Shown: positions 53,701 through 61,432, counted from the stretch's first letter. The stretch: DNA of 64,000 nt from Actinomadura rudentiformis (GCF_008923185.1 NZ_WBMT01000015.1:186001-250000); one strand, 5' to 3'. The notes: generated by a model from the sequence alone, not told the origin. Made by a program: numbers and translations.

Positions 53701-53946
53701 GGCGGCAGCGAGCTGCTGACCTGCTGGGCGGCTCGCCGCGCCGCCCTCACTCACTACCGCCGCGTTCTCGATGAGTCTGCCCCGGCCACGGTGCGGTTGC
53801 TGCTGCCTGAACTGCTGCACCTGCACCACGCCCGCACGACCGGACTCGATCCGGAAGGAGAACGAACATGCCTGCACCTGGCCCGAGCCGCTGCGCTGAG
53901 CTGGAGCCACAGTCGCACGCCGAAAGCGTCCGCCACGACGCCCTGA
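50725..53946 (+). CDS. LanB lantibiotic dehydratase, full length
   Basis: A 1073-residue class I lanthipeptide dehydratase. The N-terminal ~750 residues are the glutamylation domain: RYLDHALVRGSPWRRD, the YMLRAASRSTPFGLFAGVAPA block (family R-x-TPFG), and later PLDRVLPL-like and HDLAVTADR segments. The last ~270 residues are the elimination domain (GRLFLKLYGHPDRQAPILLWHVPDLLACLDLS, ENTGQYWFMRYQDPEPHLRLRLRV, then the TDFPETTRFGG motif). It uses Glu-tRNA to activate core Ser/Thr and then eliminates glutamate to give Dha/Dhb. Ribosome-binding site CAGGGAG precedes the ATG. The 3' end overlaps LanC by 79 bp. Confidence 0.88.
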   Translation: MYRYLDHALVRGSPWRRDTWTSWPDLSDHPDAPSTWRPWLREVMQRADFAAALDNASPTLFRRVSQLCDGQAVAEPAARRAVESVLRYMLRAASRSTPFGLFAGVAPARISRTGHARAIIGSQHRAVAGVDAAWLSALVERLESDPALWPWASVRVNPLAFIRDGRVVLEHRPQRGNVQVPVHIQLRASEPVRRILVLASTPIVLGDLATELSSQYFGTDARAVVTFLSGLLAHGILVTNLNPPLTRTDPLRHLEGILEAVTPRNSQAAADLSQLRALSRELRDINLRHTAANHGAASIPITEHHARLVGTMAGLCSAPTPSPNVDLRLGWEVTVPGTVAAEAAHAAELLVRLAPRSVLTPGWERWHMAFLERYGPRALVPLRQVVNADVGLGYPAGYLGNPDQPTSAVTDRDTLLFALVQRAAMDNRHEITLDEETIAALSATSAAIDPAAAVERRPQTTTEATVRVHAADEHAVQQGDFMLSVIGVSRSAGTTIGRFLPLLDQPPVPGDASDEVGTVPARPHEGEAPADLQATLADLPTSTSGALLAQLCTPPLHTGTANVARVPAVLPHSITIGQFHDDDRHSLNLDDLAVTADRDRLYLVSLSRRQVVETATYNAVEPSRYTHPLARFLAELPNALNVPCAEFDWGAAARLPFLPALRHGRAFLAPARWQVDAGDLPGPSAFTHDWDAAFAIWRSRVRLPGCCYLGYGDQRLGLDLDQPAHRAMLRAQLHRKGSASLRALPTEVPDARSDWCGGYAHELVIPLAAAVEPAPAPSWLNHAEPVNLHDHGRLPGSNGRLFLKLYGHPDRQAPILLWHVPDLLACLDLSHDENTGQYWFMRYQDPEPHLRLRLRVPSEHMPRVMAAVTSWSARLRTHGLIARLTLDTDFPETTRFGGPAALDSAEDFFATDSAAAVAQMAVAVAPSGPDLRAVTAASLLDLTVGFLGDAHEAARWLIEQVRSGRAAPPRPLYELAIALGNPGDRRTLTRLPGGSELLTCWAARRAALTHYRRVLDESAPATVRLLLPELLHLHHARTTGLDPEGERTCLHLARAAALSWSHSRTPKASATTP

Positions 53947-55187
53947 CCACAGCCACGGCACTCGCCGACGCCCTGGCCGACCCGGCCGTCCTTGCCAGCA
54001 CCCCTAACGGCCTGGAACTTCGTCGGCACGGACCGGGCCGCCCCTGGCCACAAGCTCTCGCCACTGGCGCGGCCGGCATCGCGCTGCTGCATATCGAGCG
54101 CGCTCGCAGCGGCCACGGGGAGTGGGCGATCGCGCACCAGTGGGTACAAGCCGCCTGCGTCGACGACCTCACCGCGGCCGCCAACGCAAGCCTGTACATG
54201 GGCGTCCCGGCCATCGCCTTCATGCTGAACGCAGCCGCCCGGCCCGAGCCCGGCTACCAGCACGCCCTGCAACGGCTGGACGAGGCCGTCATCTCTCTCA
54301 CTCGCAGGCGGCTCGACGCCGCGCACACCCGCATCAACCGAGGCGAGTACCCACACCTGAAGGAGTTCGACCTGATTCGGGGGCTGACCGGGCTCGGCGT
54401 CTACCATTTGCGCCGCCACCCAGACCATCCGATCACCACACAGACGCTGCGCTACCTCGCCCGCCTTACCCAGCCCGGCGACGTTCCCGGCCCGCACCCG
54501 CCCTGGTGGACACCGGTAGCACCCAACGGAGACCACGTCCCCGAGTACCCGCACGGTCACGGCAACCTCGGAGCCTCGCACGGCATCAGTGCTCCACTAG
54601 CGCTGCTGTCGGTGGCGATGCTCGCAGGAATGCCCGTCCCCGCCGGGAGGGAAGCCATCGAACGCCTCTGCTCCTGGACCGACCAGTTGCTCCAGCACGA
54701 CCGCACCGGACCGTGGTGGCCGGGCCTGCTCGACCACGACCAGGCCGACGCGGGCTCGGCAGCCTCCTTCCCGCGGCCCCGGCCGTCGTGGTGCTACGGC
54801 GTCGCAGGAACGGCCCGCGCTCAGCAACTCGCTGCGCTCGCCCTCGGCGATGTCCACCGTCAGTCCCTCGCCGAGACCGCGATGGCCACCACGCTCCAAG
54901 ACACCACGCAGATCGAGCGGATCACCGAACTCGGCCTCTGCCACGGGCTTGCCGGGTTGCTTCGTGCCGCCGGGCGCATGGCCAGCGACGAGCGCACCTC
55001 ACAGATCACCGACCAGATTCCTGCCCTGACGCGCCGCATCCTGTTGCGGAACCCCAATTCCCGCACCGCACCCATCGCCGACCCTTCCCTGCTGGACGGA
55101 GCGGCGGGCCTCGCCCTGGCGCTCCACGCCGTCGGCACAAGCACCCACCCACTCACCGAATGGGACGCCATCCTCGCCGTCGCCTGA
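53868..55187 (+). CDS. LanC lanthionine cyclase
   Basis: A 439-residue alpha-toroid cyclase. The zinc-binding residues of the family are visible: GASHGISAPLALL (GxxHG with its His), WCYGVAGTARA (Cys) and LCHGLAGLL (Cys-His). A strong GGAAGGAGAACGAAC precedes the ATG at 53868, which lies inside the 3' end of the LanB gene. It catalyses addition of core Cys thiols to Dha and Dhb. At the 3' end the next gene starts 17 bp after its stop. Confidence 0.88.
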   Translation: MPAPGPSRCAELEPQSHAESVRHDALTTATALADALADPAVLASTPNGLELRRHGPGRPWPQALATGAAGIALLHIERARSGHGEWAIAHQWVQAACVDDLTAAANASLYMGVPAIAFMLNAAARPEPGYQHALQRLDEAVISLTRRRLDAAHTRINRGEYPHLKEFDLIRGLTGLGVYHLRRHPDHPITTQTLRYLARLTQPGDVPGPHPPWWTPVAPNGDHVPEYPHGHGNLGASHGISAPLALLSVAMLAGMPVPAGREAIERLCSWTDQLLQHDRTGPWWPGLLDHDQADAGSAASFPRPRPSWCYGVAGTARAQQLAALALGDVHRQSLAETAMATTLQDTTQIERITELGLCHGLAGLLRAAGRMASDERTSQITDQIPALTRRILLRNPNSRTAPIADPSLLDGAAGLALALHAVGTSTHPLTEWDAILAVA

Positions 55188-55204
55188 CCATCCGGACGCA
55201 CATC

Positions 55205-56071
55205 GTGAACGAAACCTTCTGGCGGCAGAGCAACGTCACCTTCGCTGACTGGACATCCGCCGAGATCGCCGCAGTGGCCCAACTCGCACCTGTGCTGACC
55301 GGCGCCCGCGACCAGGGGCTCATCACCGACTGGTTCTTCATCCGCAAAGCCCCCTGCTGGCGCATCCGCTACCTTCCTCGCGCCGAGACCTCGGCCGGCA
55401 GCGTCGACCAGCTGCACCAACAACTCCTTGCACTCGCTCACTGCACCCCCGGCGACCAGCTCACTTACGTGACCCGAACCGTGTACGAGCCCGAGCAACG
55501 CGCTTTCGGGGGCGCCGAGGCGATGGCCATCACACACCACATGTTCAGCGCCGACACCAGACACCTCATCGCCTACCTCTCCCGCGTCCACCGTGGCGAC
55601 AGGGCGGATCAACGCCAGGAACTGCTGATCCTCCTGGTAACCGAGCTGCTGCGTGCCGCGGGGCTGGACTGGTACGAGCAAGGCGACGTCTGGGCCCGTC
55701 TCGCTGACCATCGCCCCAGCATCACCACGCCCTTCGCCGGCGCCTCCAGCGCTCTCCCATCCGCGATGCGGCGTCTGATCAGCGCGGACACGTCCGGTCT
55801 GCGCGCGCCAGGCGGCCCGCTGGAGTTCGCCGCAGACTGGTTCACCACGTACACCGCCGCCGGTACCGCCCTGGCCGACCTAAACGCCGCTGAGCAACTC
55901 CGCCGCGGATTGCGCGAAGTCCTGACCCACCTCGTCGTTTTCGCCGCCAACCGCTTCGGCATGCCCTACGACACCCAAGCCGCCGTGGCCAACGCCGCCA
56001 CAACCGCTGTCTTCGGCCACGATCCCGCTGCCGCACCAGGCCCCCGCGCCAGGGATGGAGACGACGTGTGA
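55205..56071 (+). CDS. thiopeptide-type/SpaB C-terminal-like elimination-domain protein
   Basis: A 288-residue protein. The start VNETFWRQSNVTFADWTSAEIAAVAQLAPVL and DWFFIRKAPCWRIRYLPR, followed by YVTRTVYEPEQRAFGG and EAMAITHHMFSADTRHL, match the stand-alone thiopeptide-type dehydratase elimination domain. Since the LanB already carries one such domain, this is an extra copy and may act on other residues. The GTG at 55205 is preferred because frames upstream to 55160 lie in the LanC gene. Its stop overlaps the next GTG start. Confidence 0.8.
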   Translation: MNETFWRQSNVTFADWTSAEIAAVAQLAPVLTGARDQGLITDWFFIRKAPCWRIRYLPRAETSAGSVDQLHQQLLALAHCTPGDQLTYVTRTVYEPEQRAFGGAEAMAITHHMFSADTRHLIAYLSRVHRGDRADQRQELLILLVTELLRAAGLDWYEQGDVWARLADHRPSITTPFAGASSALPSAMRRLISADTSGLRAPGGPLEFAADWFTTYTAAGTALADLNAAEQLRRGLREVLTHLVVFAANRFGMPYDTQAAVANAATTAVFGHDPAAAPGPRARDGDDV

Positions 56072-57177
56072 AACCCACAACCGCAGCCCCAGCCGCCCGC
56101 TGGTTCCCCCTCGTCGAACGCCCGCGCCCGGCGGCAATGTCGCTCGCCACCAGAGTCGCCGACCTACGCCATCTTCTGGAACCCGCGAGCGATGACGCTC
56201 TCGTCCGCACCGCCGAAGCACTGAACAAAGCGGCTCTTATCGCCTCCGACCGCGGCCAATCCGACCTCGCCCGCTTCCTGTGCTGGCAGCAGTACCAAGC
56301 CTTCGACTACACGCGACCGCATCCCCGGGCGATCGCCAAGCTGGCCCTTCAGCCAGTCCTCAACCTGCCGCGCCAACTGATCCGCGACGGTGACGCCGAC
56401 GCGGCCTATGCCCTGCTGGAAGTCCTGCACCACGCGGCCAGTAACCGGGCAGACATCACCATCGATGGCCACGTCGTCCACCTTCACGACCTTACGCACT
56501 CCGCTGGGGACCATCACGACCTCCGCGCCACCGTGTGGGCCGCGCTGCTCGCAGACGGAACCCGCGCGCTGACCACCGCTGGGCGGTGGCGAGAAGCCGC
56601 CGACCGTGCCGCCGTCCACCGAGGTATCGGCCAACGCCTCCTCGACGGCCGACAGATCACTATCCTCGCGCTCCTTCGCGAAGGCGACGTTGATCAGGCC
56701 AGCGCCCTGGTTGAAACCAGCACTGTCAGCGCTCCTTGGGAATGTGCGATTCAAGCCATGCTTCGTGTCATGTGCCAGCGCGTTGGCGCAGGCTCCCAGA
56801 AGAACGTCGCAACGATGGTGACCAGCGTGCGCCATCTTCTGGAGCAGACCACCCGCGGCGGAACCGTCTTCCGCGTCCGCGCTGGCCTTATCGCCCTCGA
56901 ACTCGCCGACGATCCCCACGACGACCAAATCCAGCGCCTACTGACCGCCGTTCTCCAGGCTGCGGCCGATGACGCCTATGCATCCCGGGACGCGCTCACG
57001 GTTCCCGCGCTTCAGGTCCATATCCCGGTAGCCGCTCGACGGAAGCTAGTTCGCGCGGTTCGCGCCGCCGATTTGATCCCTGGGGAGCTCCCGGCGCCGC
57101 TCCGCACCGAGTTCATGGCGAACGTCGCCTCCGCGCTTCGAACCCTCCGCCGAATCTTGGGAAGCGGCGCCAAATAA
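56068..57177 (+). CDS. unknown helical protein of the lanthipeptide cluster
   Basis: A 369-residue soluble protein, mostly helical (LATRVADLRHLLEPASDDALVRTAEALNKAALIASDRGQ; FLCWQQYQAF; GDADAAYALLEVLHHAASNRADITIDG). It looks like TPR/ARM-like helical repeats with no HTH or catalytic motif. It overlaps the previous gene by GTGA, so it belongs to the biosynthetic operon. Homologues accompany lanthipeptide genes in actinomycetes in my recollection, without known function. Confidence 0.6.
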   Translation: MKPTTAAPAARWFPLVERPRPAAMSLATRVADLRHLLEPASDDALVRTAEALNKAALIASDRGQSDLARFLCWQQYQAFDYTRPHPRAIAKLALQPVLNLPRQLIRDGDADAAYALLEVLHHAASNRADITIDGHVVHLHDLTHSAGDHHDLRATVWAALLADGTRALTTAGRWREAADRAAVHRGIGQRLLDGRQITILALLREGDVDQASALVETSTVSAPWECAIQAMLRVMCQRVGAGSQKNVATMVTSVRHLLEQTTRGGTVFRVRAGLIALELADDPHDDQIQRLLTAVLQAAADDAYASRDALTVPALQVHIPVAARRKLVRAVRAADLIPGELPAPLRTEFMANVASALRTLRRILGSGAK

Positions 57178-57217
57178 CCCGGCTCAACTCCGCCTCACGG
57201 TTGCGAAGGAGATCGCC

Positions 57218-57613
57218 ATGACCACGGACGCGCAACATCACCCAACGCAGACGATGACGACCCCGCAAGGTGGGCAGGTCGAGATCGACGTTCTTCTCGT
57301 CCCTGTCATCACCGAGCTCTGGAGGCTGGGCTACGCCACGCTCCGAAGTTGCCAGAATGGCGGCGAATCCACCCTCGCCGGAACGACCGGGGCTCCCAAG
57401 GCAGACATTCAACGGCTCGCCGCCTACAACCAAGGGAAGGCCTGGGTGACCATCCGTGAGGAAGACGGTCCCCGGCTCCTGGCCGCAGTGGACGCGCTCA
57501 ACCCGGACTTTGAGTGGCGATCACACCAGGCGCGGACTCCGGGCTGGGTCTCGATCACGATCCCGACCGACCGGCTGGACGATGCCGCCGTGTTGCTGCG
57601 TCAGCTTCGGTGA
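57218..57613 (+). CDS. unknown protein of the lanthipeptide cluster
   Basis: A 131-residue protein with AAGGAG 6 nt before the ATG. IDVLLVPVITELWRLGYATLRSCQNGGESTL is a strand-helix segment with LW..GY.T..SCQ. The remainder is mixed alpha/beta (WVTIREEDGPRLLAAVDALNPDFEWRSH; VSITIPTDRLDDAAVLLRQLR). It overlaps the MFS gene by GTGA, so it is co-translated with the exporter. It has no known family or catalytic motif. Confidence 0.55.
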   Translation: MTTDAQHHPTQTMTTPQGGQVEIDVLLVPVITELWRLGYATLRSCQNGGESTLAGTTGAPKADIQRLAAYNQGKAWVTIREEDGPRLLAAVDALNPDFEWRSHQARTPGWVSITIPTDRLDDAAVLLRQLR

Positions 57614-58860
57614 CCAGGCGTCTGGCCGGGGCGGTGAGCCTGTTCCGGGGCAACCCGGTGTGGGTCCGGTACTTCCTGGGGCGGTGGATCTCGGTCACCG
57701 GGTCAACGGTCGCGCCGATCGCACTGGCGTTCGCGGTGCTGGACCTGGGCGGCGGCCCGACCGGGCTGGGCTTGGTGCTGGTGTCGGGGCCGGTGACCCA
57801 TATCGTCGTCAGCCCGTTCGCCGGGGTGGTGGCCGACCGGTTCGCCCGCCATCTGGTGCTGGCCTGCTGCCAGGTCGTCAACGGCACCGTGCAGGCCGTC
57901 ACGGCGCTGCTGGTGCTGACTGGCGCGGCGACCGTGCCGGTGCTGGCGGGCCTAGGGCTGGTGACCGGGGCAGCGACGTCCGCGATCCGGCCTGCCGGGC
58001 AAGGGTTGCTGCCGCAACTGGTGGAGCGCGACCGGCTGCCCGACGCCAACGCCCTCACCCAGATCTCCAACAACCTCGCCGGGATCGGCGGACCCGCCCT
58101 GGCGGGAGTGCTGGTCGCTGGCATCGGGCCGGGCTGGGTGCTGGCGTGGGACGCCGCATCGTTCTTCCTCAGCGCCGCCTTGCTGTTCACGCTGCCGGTC
58201 GGGCGCGTCAAACGCGGACTCCAGACCGGAATGCTCGCCGAGCTGCGCGAGGGCTGGGCTGTGTTCCTGTCGCTGCGGTGGGTCGGCGTCCTGGCCCTGC
58301 TGTCGGCGACCTCCTCGGCGTTGTGGGCCGCGGGCATCACCGTGCTCGGCCCCGCATACGCCAACGATCACCTCGGCGGACCCGCTGCATGGGGCGTGCT
58401 GAACTCGGCGCTGGCGGCCGGGTTCGCGGTCGGGTCGATCACCGCGCTGCTGGTCCGGCCACGCCGGGCGGGACTGATCTGTTGCCTGGCGATGCTGCCG
58501 GAAGCGGCGCTGCTGGGCTGCTTGGCCGCGCAGCTTCCCCTGCCCGCCATCGCGGTCACGGCCGCGGTGTGTGGCGTGGGCGGCACCTTCGAGCTCGTCA
58601 CCTACACCTCCACCCTTCAGGCACGGTTGCCCGAGGAGCAGATGAGCCGTGTCCTGGCCACCATCGCCCTGGTCACCAGCCTGTTGGTCCCGGTCGCTTT
58701 GGTCAGCGCCGGGCCGCTCGCGGCCGCAGCCGGTGCAACAACCGTCCTGGCCGCTGCAGCCGTCACCGCGCTTCTGGCCGCTGCTCTGGCCTTCTCCATC
58801 CGCGACGTCCGCAACCTCGGCAAAGACGATGGCAGCGAAGGCGGGGTCAATGAGGTTTGA
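57610..58860 (+). CDS. MFS transporter, probable lanthipeptide exporter
   Basis: A 416-residue major-facilitator protein with about 12 hydrophobic helices (AVLDLGGGPTGLGLVLVSGPVTHIVVSPFAGVVADRF contains the A-loop motif GVVADRFAR). The TM6-TM7 loop contains LPVGRVKRGLQTGMLAELREGW, as in the enterobactin-exporter group. In a lanthipeptide cluster without a LanT ABC transporter it is the best candidate for export of the mature or leader-bearing peptide and for self-protection. GTGA overlap ties it to the previous gene. A terminator-like hairpin follows at 58996. Confidence 0.82.
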   Translation: MTRRLAGAVSLFRGNPVWVRYFLGRWISVTGSTVAPIALAFAVLDLGGGPTGLGLVLVSGPVTHIVVSPFAGVVADRFARHLVLACCQVVNGTVQAVTALLVLTGAATVPVLAGLGLVTGAATSAIRPAGQGLLPQLVERDRLPDANALTQISNNLAGIGGPALAGVLVAGIGPGWVLAWDAASFFLSAALLFTLPVGRVKRGLQTGMLAELREGWAVFLSLRWVGVLALLSATSSALWAAGITVLGPAYANDHLGGPAAWGVLNSALAAGFAVGSITALLVRPRRAGLICCLAMLPEAALLGCLAAQLPLPAIAVTAAVCGVGGTFELVTYTSTLQARLPEEQMSRVLATIALVTSLLVPVALVSAGPLAAAAGATTVLAAAAVTALLAAALAFSIRDVRNLGKDDGSEGGVNEV

Positions 58861-58995
58861 GGGTCCGGGCCGGGGGACGCTGGAGGCCCGCTGGCCCATC
58901 ATCGGGAAGATCCTCGGCTCGGCCAAGCAGCCCGCCTACCGGGCACTGCCGGGTCCTCTGGAGCTACCGCAGAGGTAGCCTCCTGCGCGCTGAAC

Positions 58996-59033
58996 GGTCC
59001 TCGTCCTCCTCTGGGAGGGCGGGGACCGCTTTT
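58996..59033 (+). terminator. intrinsic terminator of the lanthipeptide operon
   Basis: GGTCCTCGTCCTCC pairs with GGAGGGCGGGGACC through two G-T pairs, loop TCTG-like, and CGCTTTTCC follows directly. This is the clearest intrinsic terminator in the window and ends the cluster that starts at 49143. Confidence 0.75.
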
Positions 59034-59173
59034 CCTCGTACCGCGCAACGGCCGGGCCGCCAGGCGTACCGCTGGAGGAGATCTCCCAACAATCTACTTA
59101 CACAACGTTATTCGATGACTACAAATGGCTACTAGACGGGTGTCAGGGTCCCCGCCCCCCACAAGGAGCCCAA

Positions 59174-59413
59174 ATGAACCTGCCCACCCGCCTGGCAACC
59201 CGGCTGGCAGCGCTGGCCATGGCCGCCACCGCTGGCACTGCCGCCCTCGCGCCACCCGCCGCCGCCAGCACCACCCTGTCGCCCCAAGACCCGGCAACGG
59301 ACACCATTCAAAAAATCGTCGTCGACAACGTCCTCCTCAGCGTCCTCGGCCTTGGCCCCGTCGTCGGCAAACTCCTGCTCAACCTTGGCTTGATCGGCAA
59401 AAAGGAACCGTGA
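59174..59413 (+). CDS. small secreted amphipathic protein
   Basis: A 79-residue exported peptide with AAGGAG 6 nt before the ATG. Signal peptide MNLPTRLATRLAALAMAATAGTAALAPPAAAS, with an AAA-S cleavage site near residue 31. The mature ~48 residues end in IQKIVVDNVLLSVLGLGPVV and GKLLLNLGLIGKKEP, amphipathic helices with a cationic end. It has no Cys. It lies right of the lanthipeptide terminator with its own AT-rich upstream region (59090-59145), so it is not part of that operon. A bacteriocin-like or surface role is possible. Confidence 0.6.
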   Translation: MNLPTRLATRLAALAMAATAGTAALAPPAAASTTLSPQDPATDTIQKIVVDNVLLSVLGLGPVVGKLLLNLGLIGKKEP

Positions 59414-59431
59414 CGATTGATGTGAGACTGG

Positions 59432-59462
59432 CCGGCCCGCCCCCGGCGTGGGGGCGGGCCGG
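59432..59462. terminator. bidirectional terminator between convergent genes
   Basis: CCGGCCCGCCCCC at 59432-59444 pairs perfectly with GGGGGCGGGCCGG at 59450-59462 around GGCGT. It sits between convergent genes (ends 59413 and 59468). Confidence 0.65.
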
Positions 59463-59467
59463 TTACG

Positions 59468-59755
59468 TCATGGCTGGAGACGCGCCTCCGCCGCCGCGAC
59501 GAGCGCCCGATGCCGCTCATCGCGATTCTCGCCCTCCGTCAGCCACGCGTCCGTCTGGATCGCGACCGCAGTTTTCTGAGCCTCCGCCCACGCCTCATCC
59601 CACTGCCGCTTCAGCTCATCGCCCGGCGTCTCCCGGTCGGCGGCGATCTCGACCGCCAGCGGGAACAGCCGCCGCAGTTCGGCTAGGCGCTGCTCGGCTT
59701 TCAGATTCCGGACCTTCAGGTCCAGGAGGCGGTCGGGGATGTCTTCGCTGCTCAC
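59468..59755 (-). CDS. unknown small protein
   Basis: A 95-residue helical, acidic and basic protein (LLDLKVRNLKAEQRLAELRRLFPLAVEIAADRETPGDELKRQWDEAWAEAQKTAVAIQTDAWL). It has coiled-coil character and no known family. The ATG at 59755 begins 51 bp from a divergently transcribed gene. Confidence 0.55.
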   Translation of the reverse strand: MSSEDIPDRLLDLKVRNLKAEQRLAELRRLFPLAVEIAADRETPGDELKRQWDEAWAEAQKTAVAIQTDAWLTEGENRDERHRALVAAAEARLQP

Positions 59756-59805
59756 GGCCGCAACCCTACCTCCACAACCTCGAACGCGTGTTCTATGCTG
59801 CGGCC

Positions 59806-60258
59806 ATGGCGCATCACAACGACCCAGACGGGATCATGGCCTCACGGCTCATGGGCGCATCAACTCGCCAGGCCACCAAGCAGCTCCAGGGCGACGCGCG
59901 CACAGAGGCCACCGAGGAACTCCGCCAGATCGCCACCAACACCGAGAAGCAACGCCGCGGAGCCCTCCACCCACCCCGCCAGACCTTCCGTGGTGACGTC
60001 ATGGCCGAGGTCGCCGGGATCTTCCTCGGCCGCGCCCTGGTGGACCGCGACGAGAATCGGATGATCGCCGCGCTCCGGTTGATCGAAGCCGGGGCCCCGG
60101 TGGAGAAGGTCGAGGAGTGGATTCCTGAGGGGAAGCGCAGGGCCGAGTCCGGTGGCGCCCCGTTCAGCCGGTCGAAGCCTGCGGGCCCGCCGATGGCGCG
60201 GGCGGCCCGGGAATCTGAACTTCGATCAGATCACCCACCGGAATCCGGTACCGCCTGA
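59806..60258 (+). CDS. unknown protein, probable leaderless start
   Basis: A 150-residue protein. MGASTRQATKQLQGDARTEATEELRQIATNTEKQRRGALHPPRQTFRGDVMAEVAGIFLGRALVDRDENRMIAALRLIEAGAPVEKVEEWI is helical. TATGCT ends 6 nt before the ATG, so the transcript probably starts at the start codon. Its 3' end overlaps a minus-strand gene. Confidence 0.55.
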   Translation: MAHHNDPDGIMASRLMGASTRQATKQLQGDARTEATEELRQIATNTEKQRRGALHPPRQTFRGDVMAEVAGIFLGRALVDRDENRMIAALRLIEAGAPVEKVEEWIPEGKRRAESGGAPFSRSKPAGPPMARAARESELRSDHPPESGTA

Positions 60259-60394
60259 TCGCGGTGTCGAGTTCGGCCTTGGTCCGGCAGTAGGCGCGTA
60301 GGGACTGGCCTTGCCGGATTCGCAGGGTAGGCACGTGATCAAGGATGATCGCCTCGATCTCCCATGCCTTCGGACCTGCCCAGCGCGCTCCCAC
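60164..60394 (-). CDS. unknown small protein, overlapping its neighbour
   Basis: A 76-residue protein. GARWAGPKAWEIEAIILDHVPTLRIRQGQSLRAYCRTKAELDTAIRRYRIPVGDLIEVQIPGPPAP has natural codon use for this frame. Start is a GTG at 60394, preceded by TATGCT as in the facing gene, again suggesting a leaderless mRNA. It overlaps the 3' end of the plus-strand gene by 95 bp, so only one of the two, or both, may be made. Confidence 0.45.
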   Translation of the reverse strand: MGARWAGPKAWEIEAIILDHVPTLRIRQGQSLRAYCRTKAELDTAIRRYRIPVGDLIEVQIPGPPAPSAGPQASTG

Positions 60395-60449
60395 GGATGC
60401 AGCATATGACCACAGAACGTGTGCTTGACCTGTGGATATATCGTGAAGG

Positions 60450-60662
60450 ATGGGTGATGATCGGTCGTGGCGGGGCAAGCACCTCGACGAGCTGAACGAT
60501 GCCGAACGCGAGGCCCTGGCCGAGGAACTCGTCTCCGAGCTCGCGCCTGACGATCCCATGGCCAAGCTCGTACGGGCGCTGGCCCGCCATCGTTGCGAGA
60601 ACCAAGGCCCAAATGATTTAGGCGGCTGGCGCCTCGTCGATGTCCTCGCCGTCCGGCGGTAG
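60450..60662 (+). CDS. unknown small acidic protein
   Basis: A 70-residue acidic helical protein (LDELNDAEREALAEELVSELAPDDPMAKLVRALARHR). GTGAAGG is close to the ATG. Its 3' end overlaps the 3' end of the minus-strand gene at 60618. No family recognised. Confidence 0.45.
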   Translation: MGDDRSWRGKHLDELNDAEREALAEELVSELAPDDPMAKLVRALARHRCENQGPNDLGGWRLVDVLAVRR

Positions 60663-61397
60663 GTCCACCTCCTCGTCCGGCGCCGGAGGGTCCACCTCCT
60701 CGGCTTCCTCCTGCACCTCGGCCTCAGGCTCAGGTTCGTCCAGGGCGTTGGCGGTCTTCGGCTCGGGCGCGGCAGCGTCCTCGGCGCCAGTCTTGGGCTC
60801 GTCGTTGCGCGGGTCCTCGTTCTCGCCCCCGTCCTCTTCGGCGTCGGCCTTCTCGGGCGCGTGCTCGGCTTCAGGCTGAGGAACCTTTGCAGAAGCTTCG
60901 TCTGGTGCCTCCGGCTCGGATTCGGCGCCGATCCCTGACGGATCCACCTCTTCGGTGTGCCGATGGATGAGCAGCGCGTCGAGGATCTCGTCGGCGAACC
61001 GCTCATTGGCCCAGCTCTCCCCGATCTCGGCTGAATACCGGTAGAGGCGCGGGACGATCAGCGCCCACTCCTCATCAGTGAGCGTCCTGCCGACATGGGA
61101 GTTGAACCAGCCGCGGTTCAGGTAGGACGCGGCGACCTGGCGGTGCTCCTGCAGATCGGCGAAGAGTTCGGTGTCATTGTCGGCGTAGCCGACCTCCACC
61201 AGCTTCCAGGCGATGTTGGACGGATGCCAGTTCTTGGTCACGGCCTCGGCGGAGTAGCCGGTCTGGAGTCTCTTGCGAGCAGACTCGGCAAGGAGAGCCA
61301 GGCCCTCGCGGGCCTTGTCGTTGTCTCCATGGTCGTCCAGCAGGAATCGGATTAGGTGAATCACGGCGTGGGCTTCGCCCAAGGTTGTGATCGCCAT
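60618..61397 (-). CDS. unknown protein with acidic tail
   Basis: A 259-residue protein. The N-terminal 150 residues are globular (LGEAHAVIHLIRFLLDDHGDNDKAREGLALLAESARKRLQTGYSAEAVTKNW; WALIVPRLYRYSAEIGESWANERFADEILDALLIHRH). The last 110 are almost only Glu, Asp, Ala and Pro, highly negative. The ATG at 61397 has GAGG 6 nt upstream. It is the third gene of a minus-strand operon led by promoter copy 3. The acidic tail could mimic DNA or bind a basic protein. Confidence 0.6.
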   Translation of the reverse strand: MAITTLGEAHAVIHLIRFLLDDHGDNDKAREGLALLAESARKRLQTGYSAEAVTKNWHPSNIAWKLVEVGYADNDTELFADLQEHRQVAASYLNRGWFNSHVGRTLTDEEWALIVPRLYRYSAEIGESWANERFADEILDALLIHRHTEEVDPSGIGAESEPEAPDEASAKVPQPEAEHAPEKADAEEDGGENEDPRNDEPKTGAEDAAAPEPKTANALDEPEPEAEVQEEAEEVDPPAPDEEVDLPPDGEDIDEAPAA

Positions 61398-61432
61398 GGA
61401 TACCTCACTTGTGCAGGTGGGCAGGATGAGGC

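Noticed and set aside
57456..58853. 465-residue plus-strand frame over the MFS gene
   Set aside because: It is a shifted-frame shadow: Arg/Gly/Pro-rich with no membrane helices, while the overlapping frame has all MFS features.
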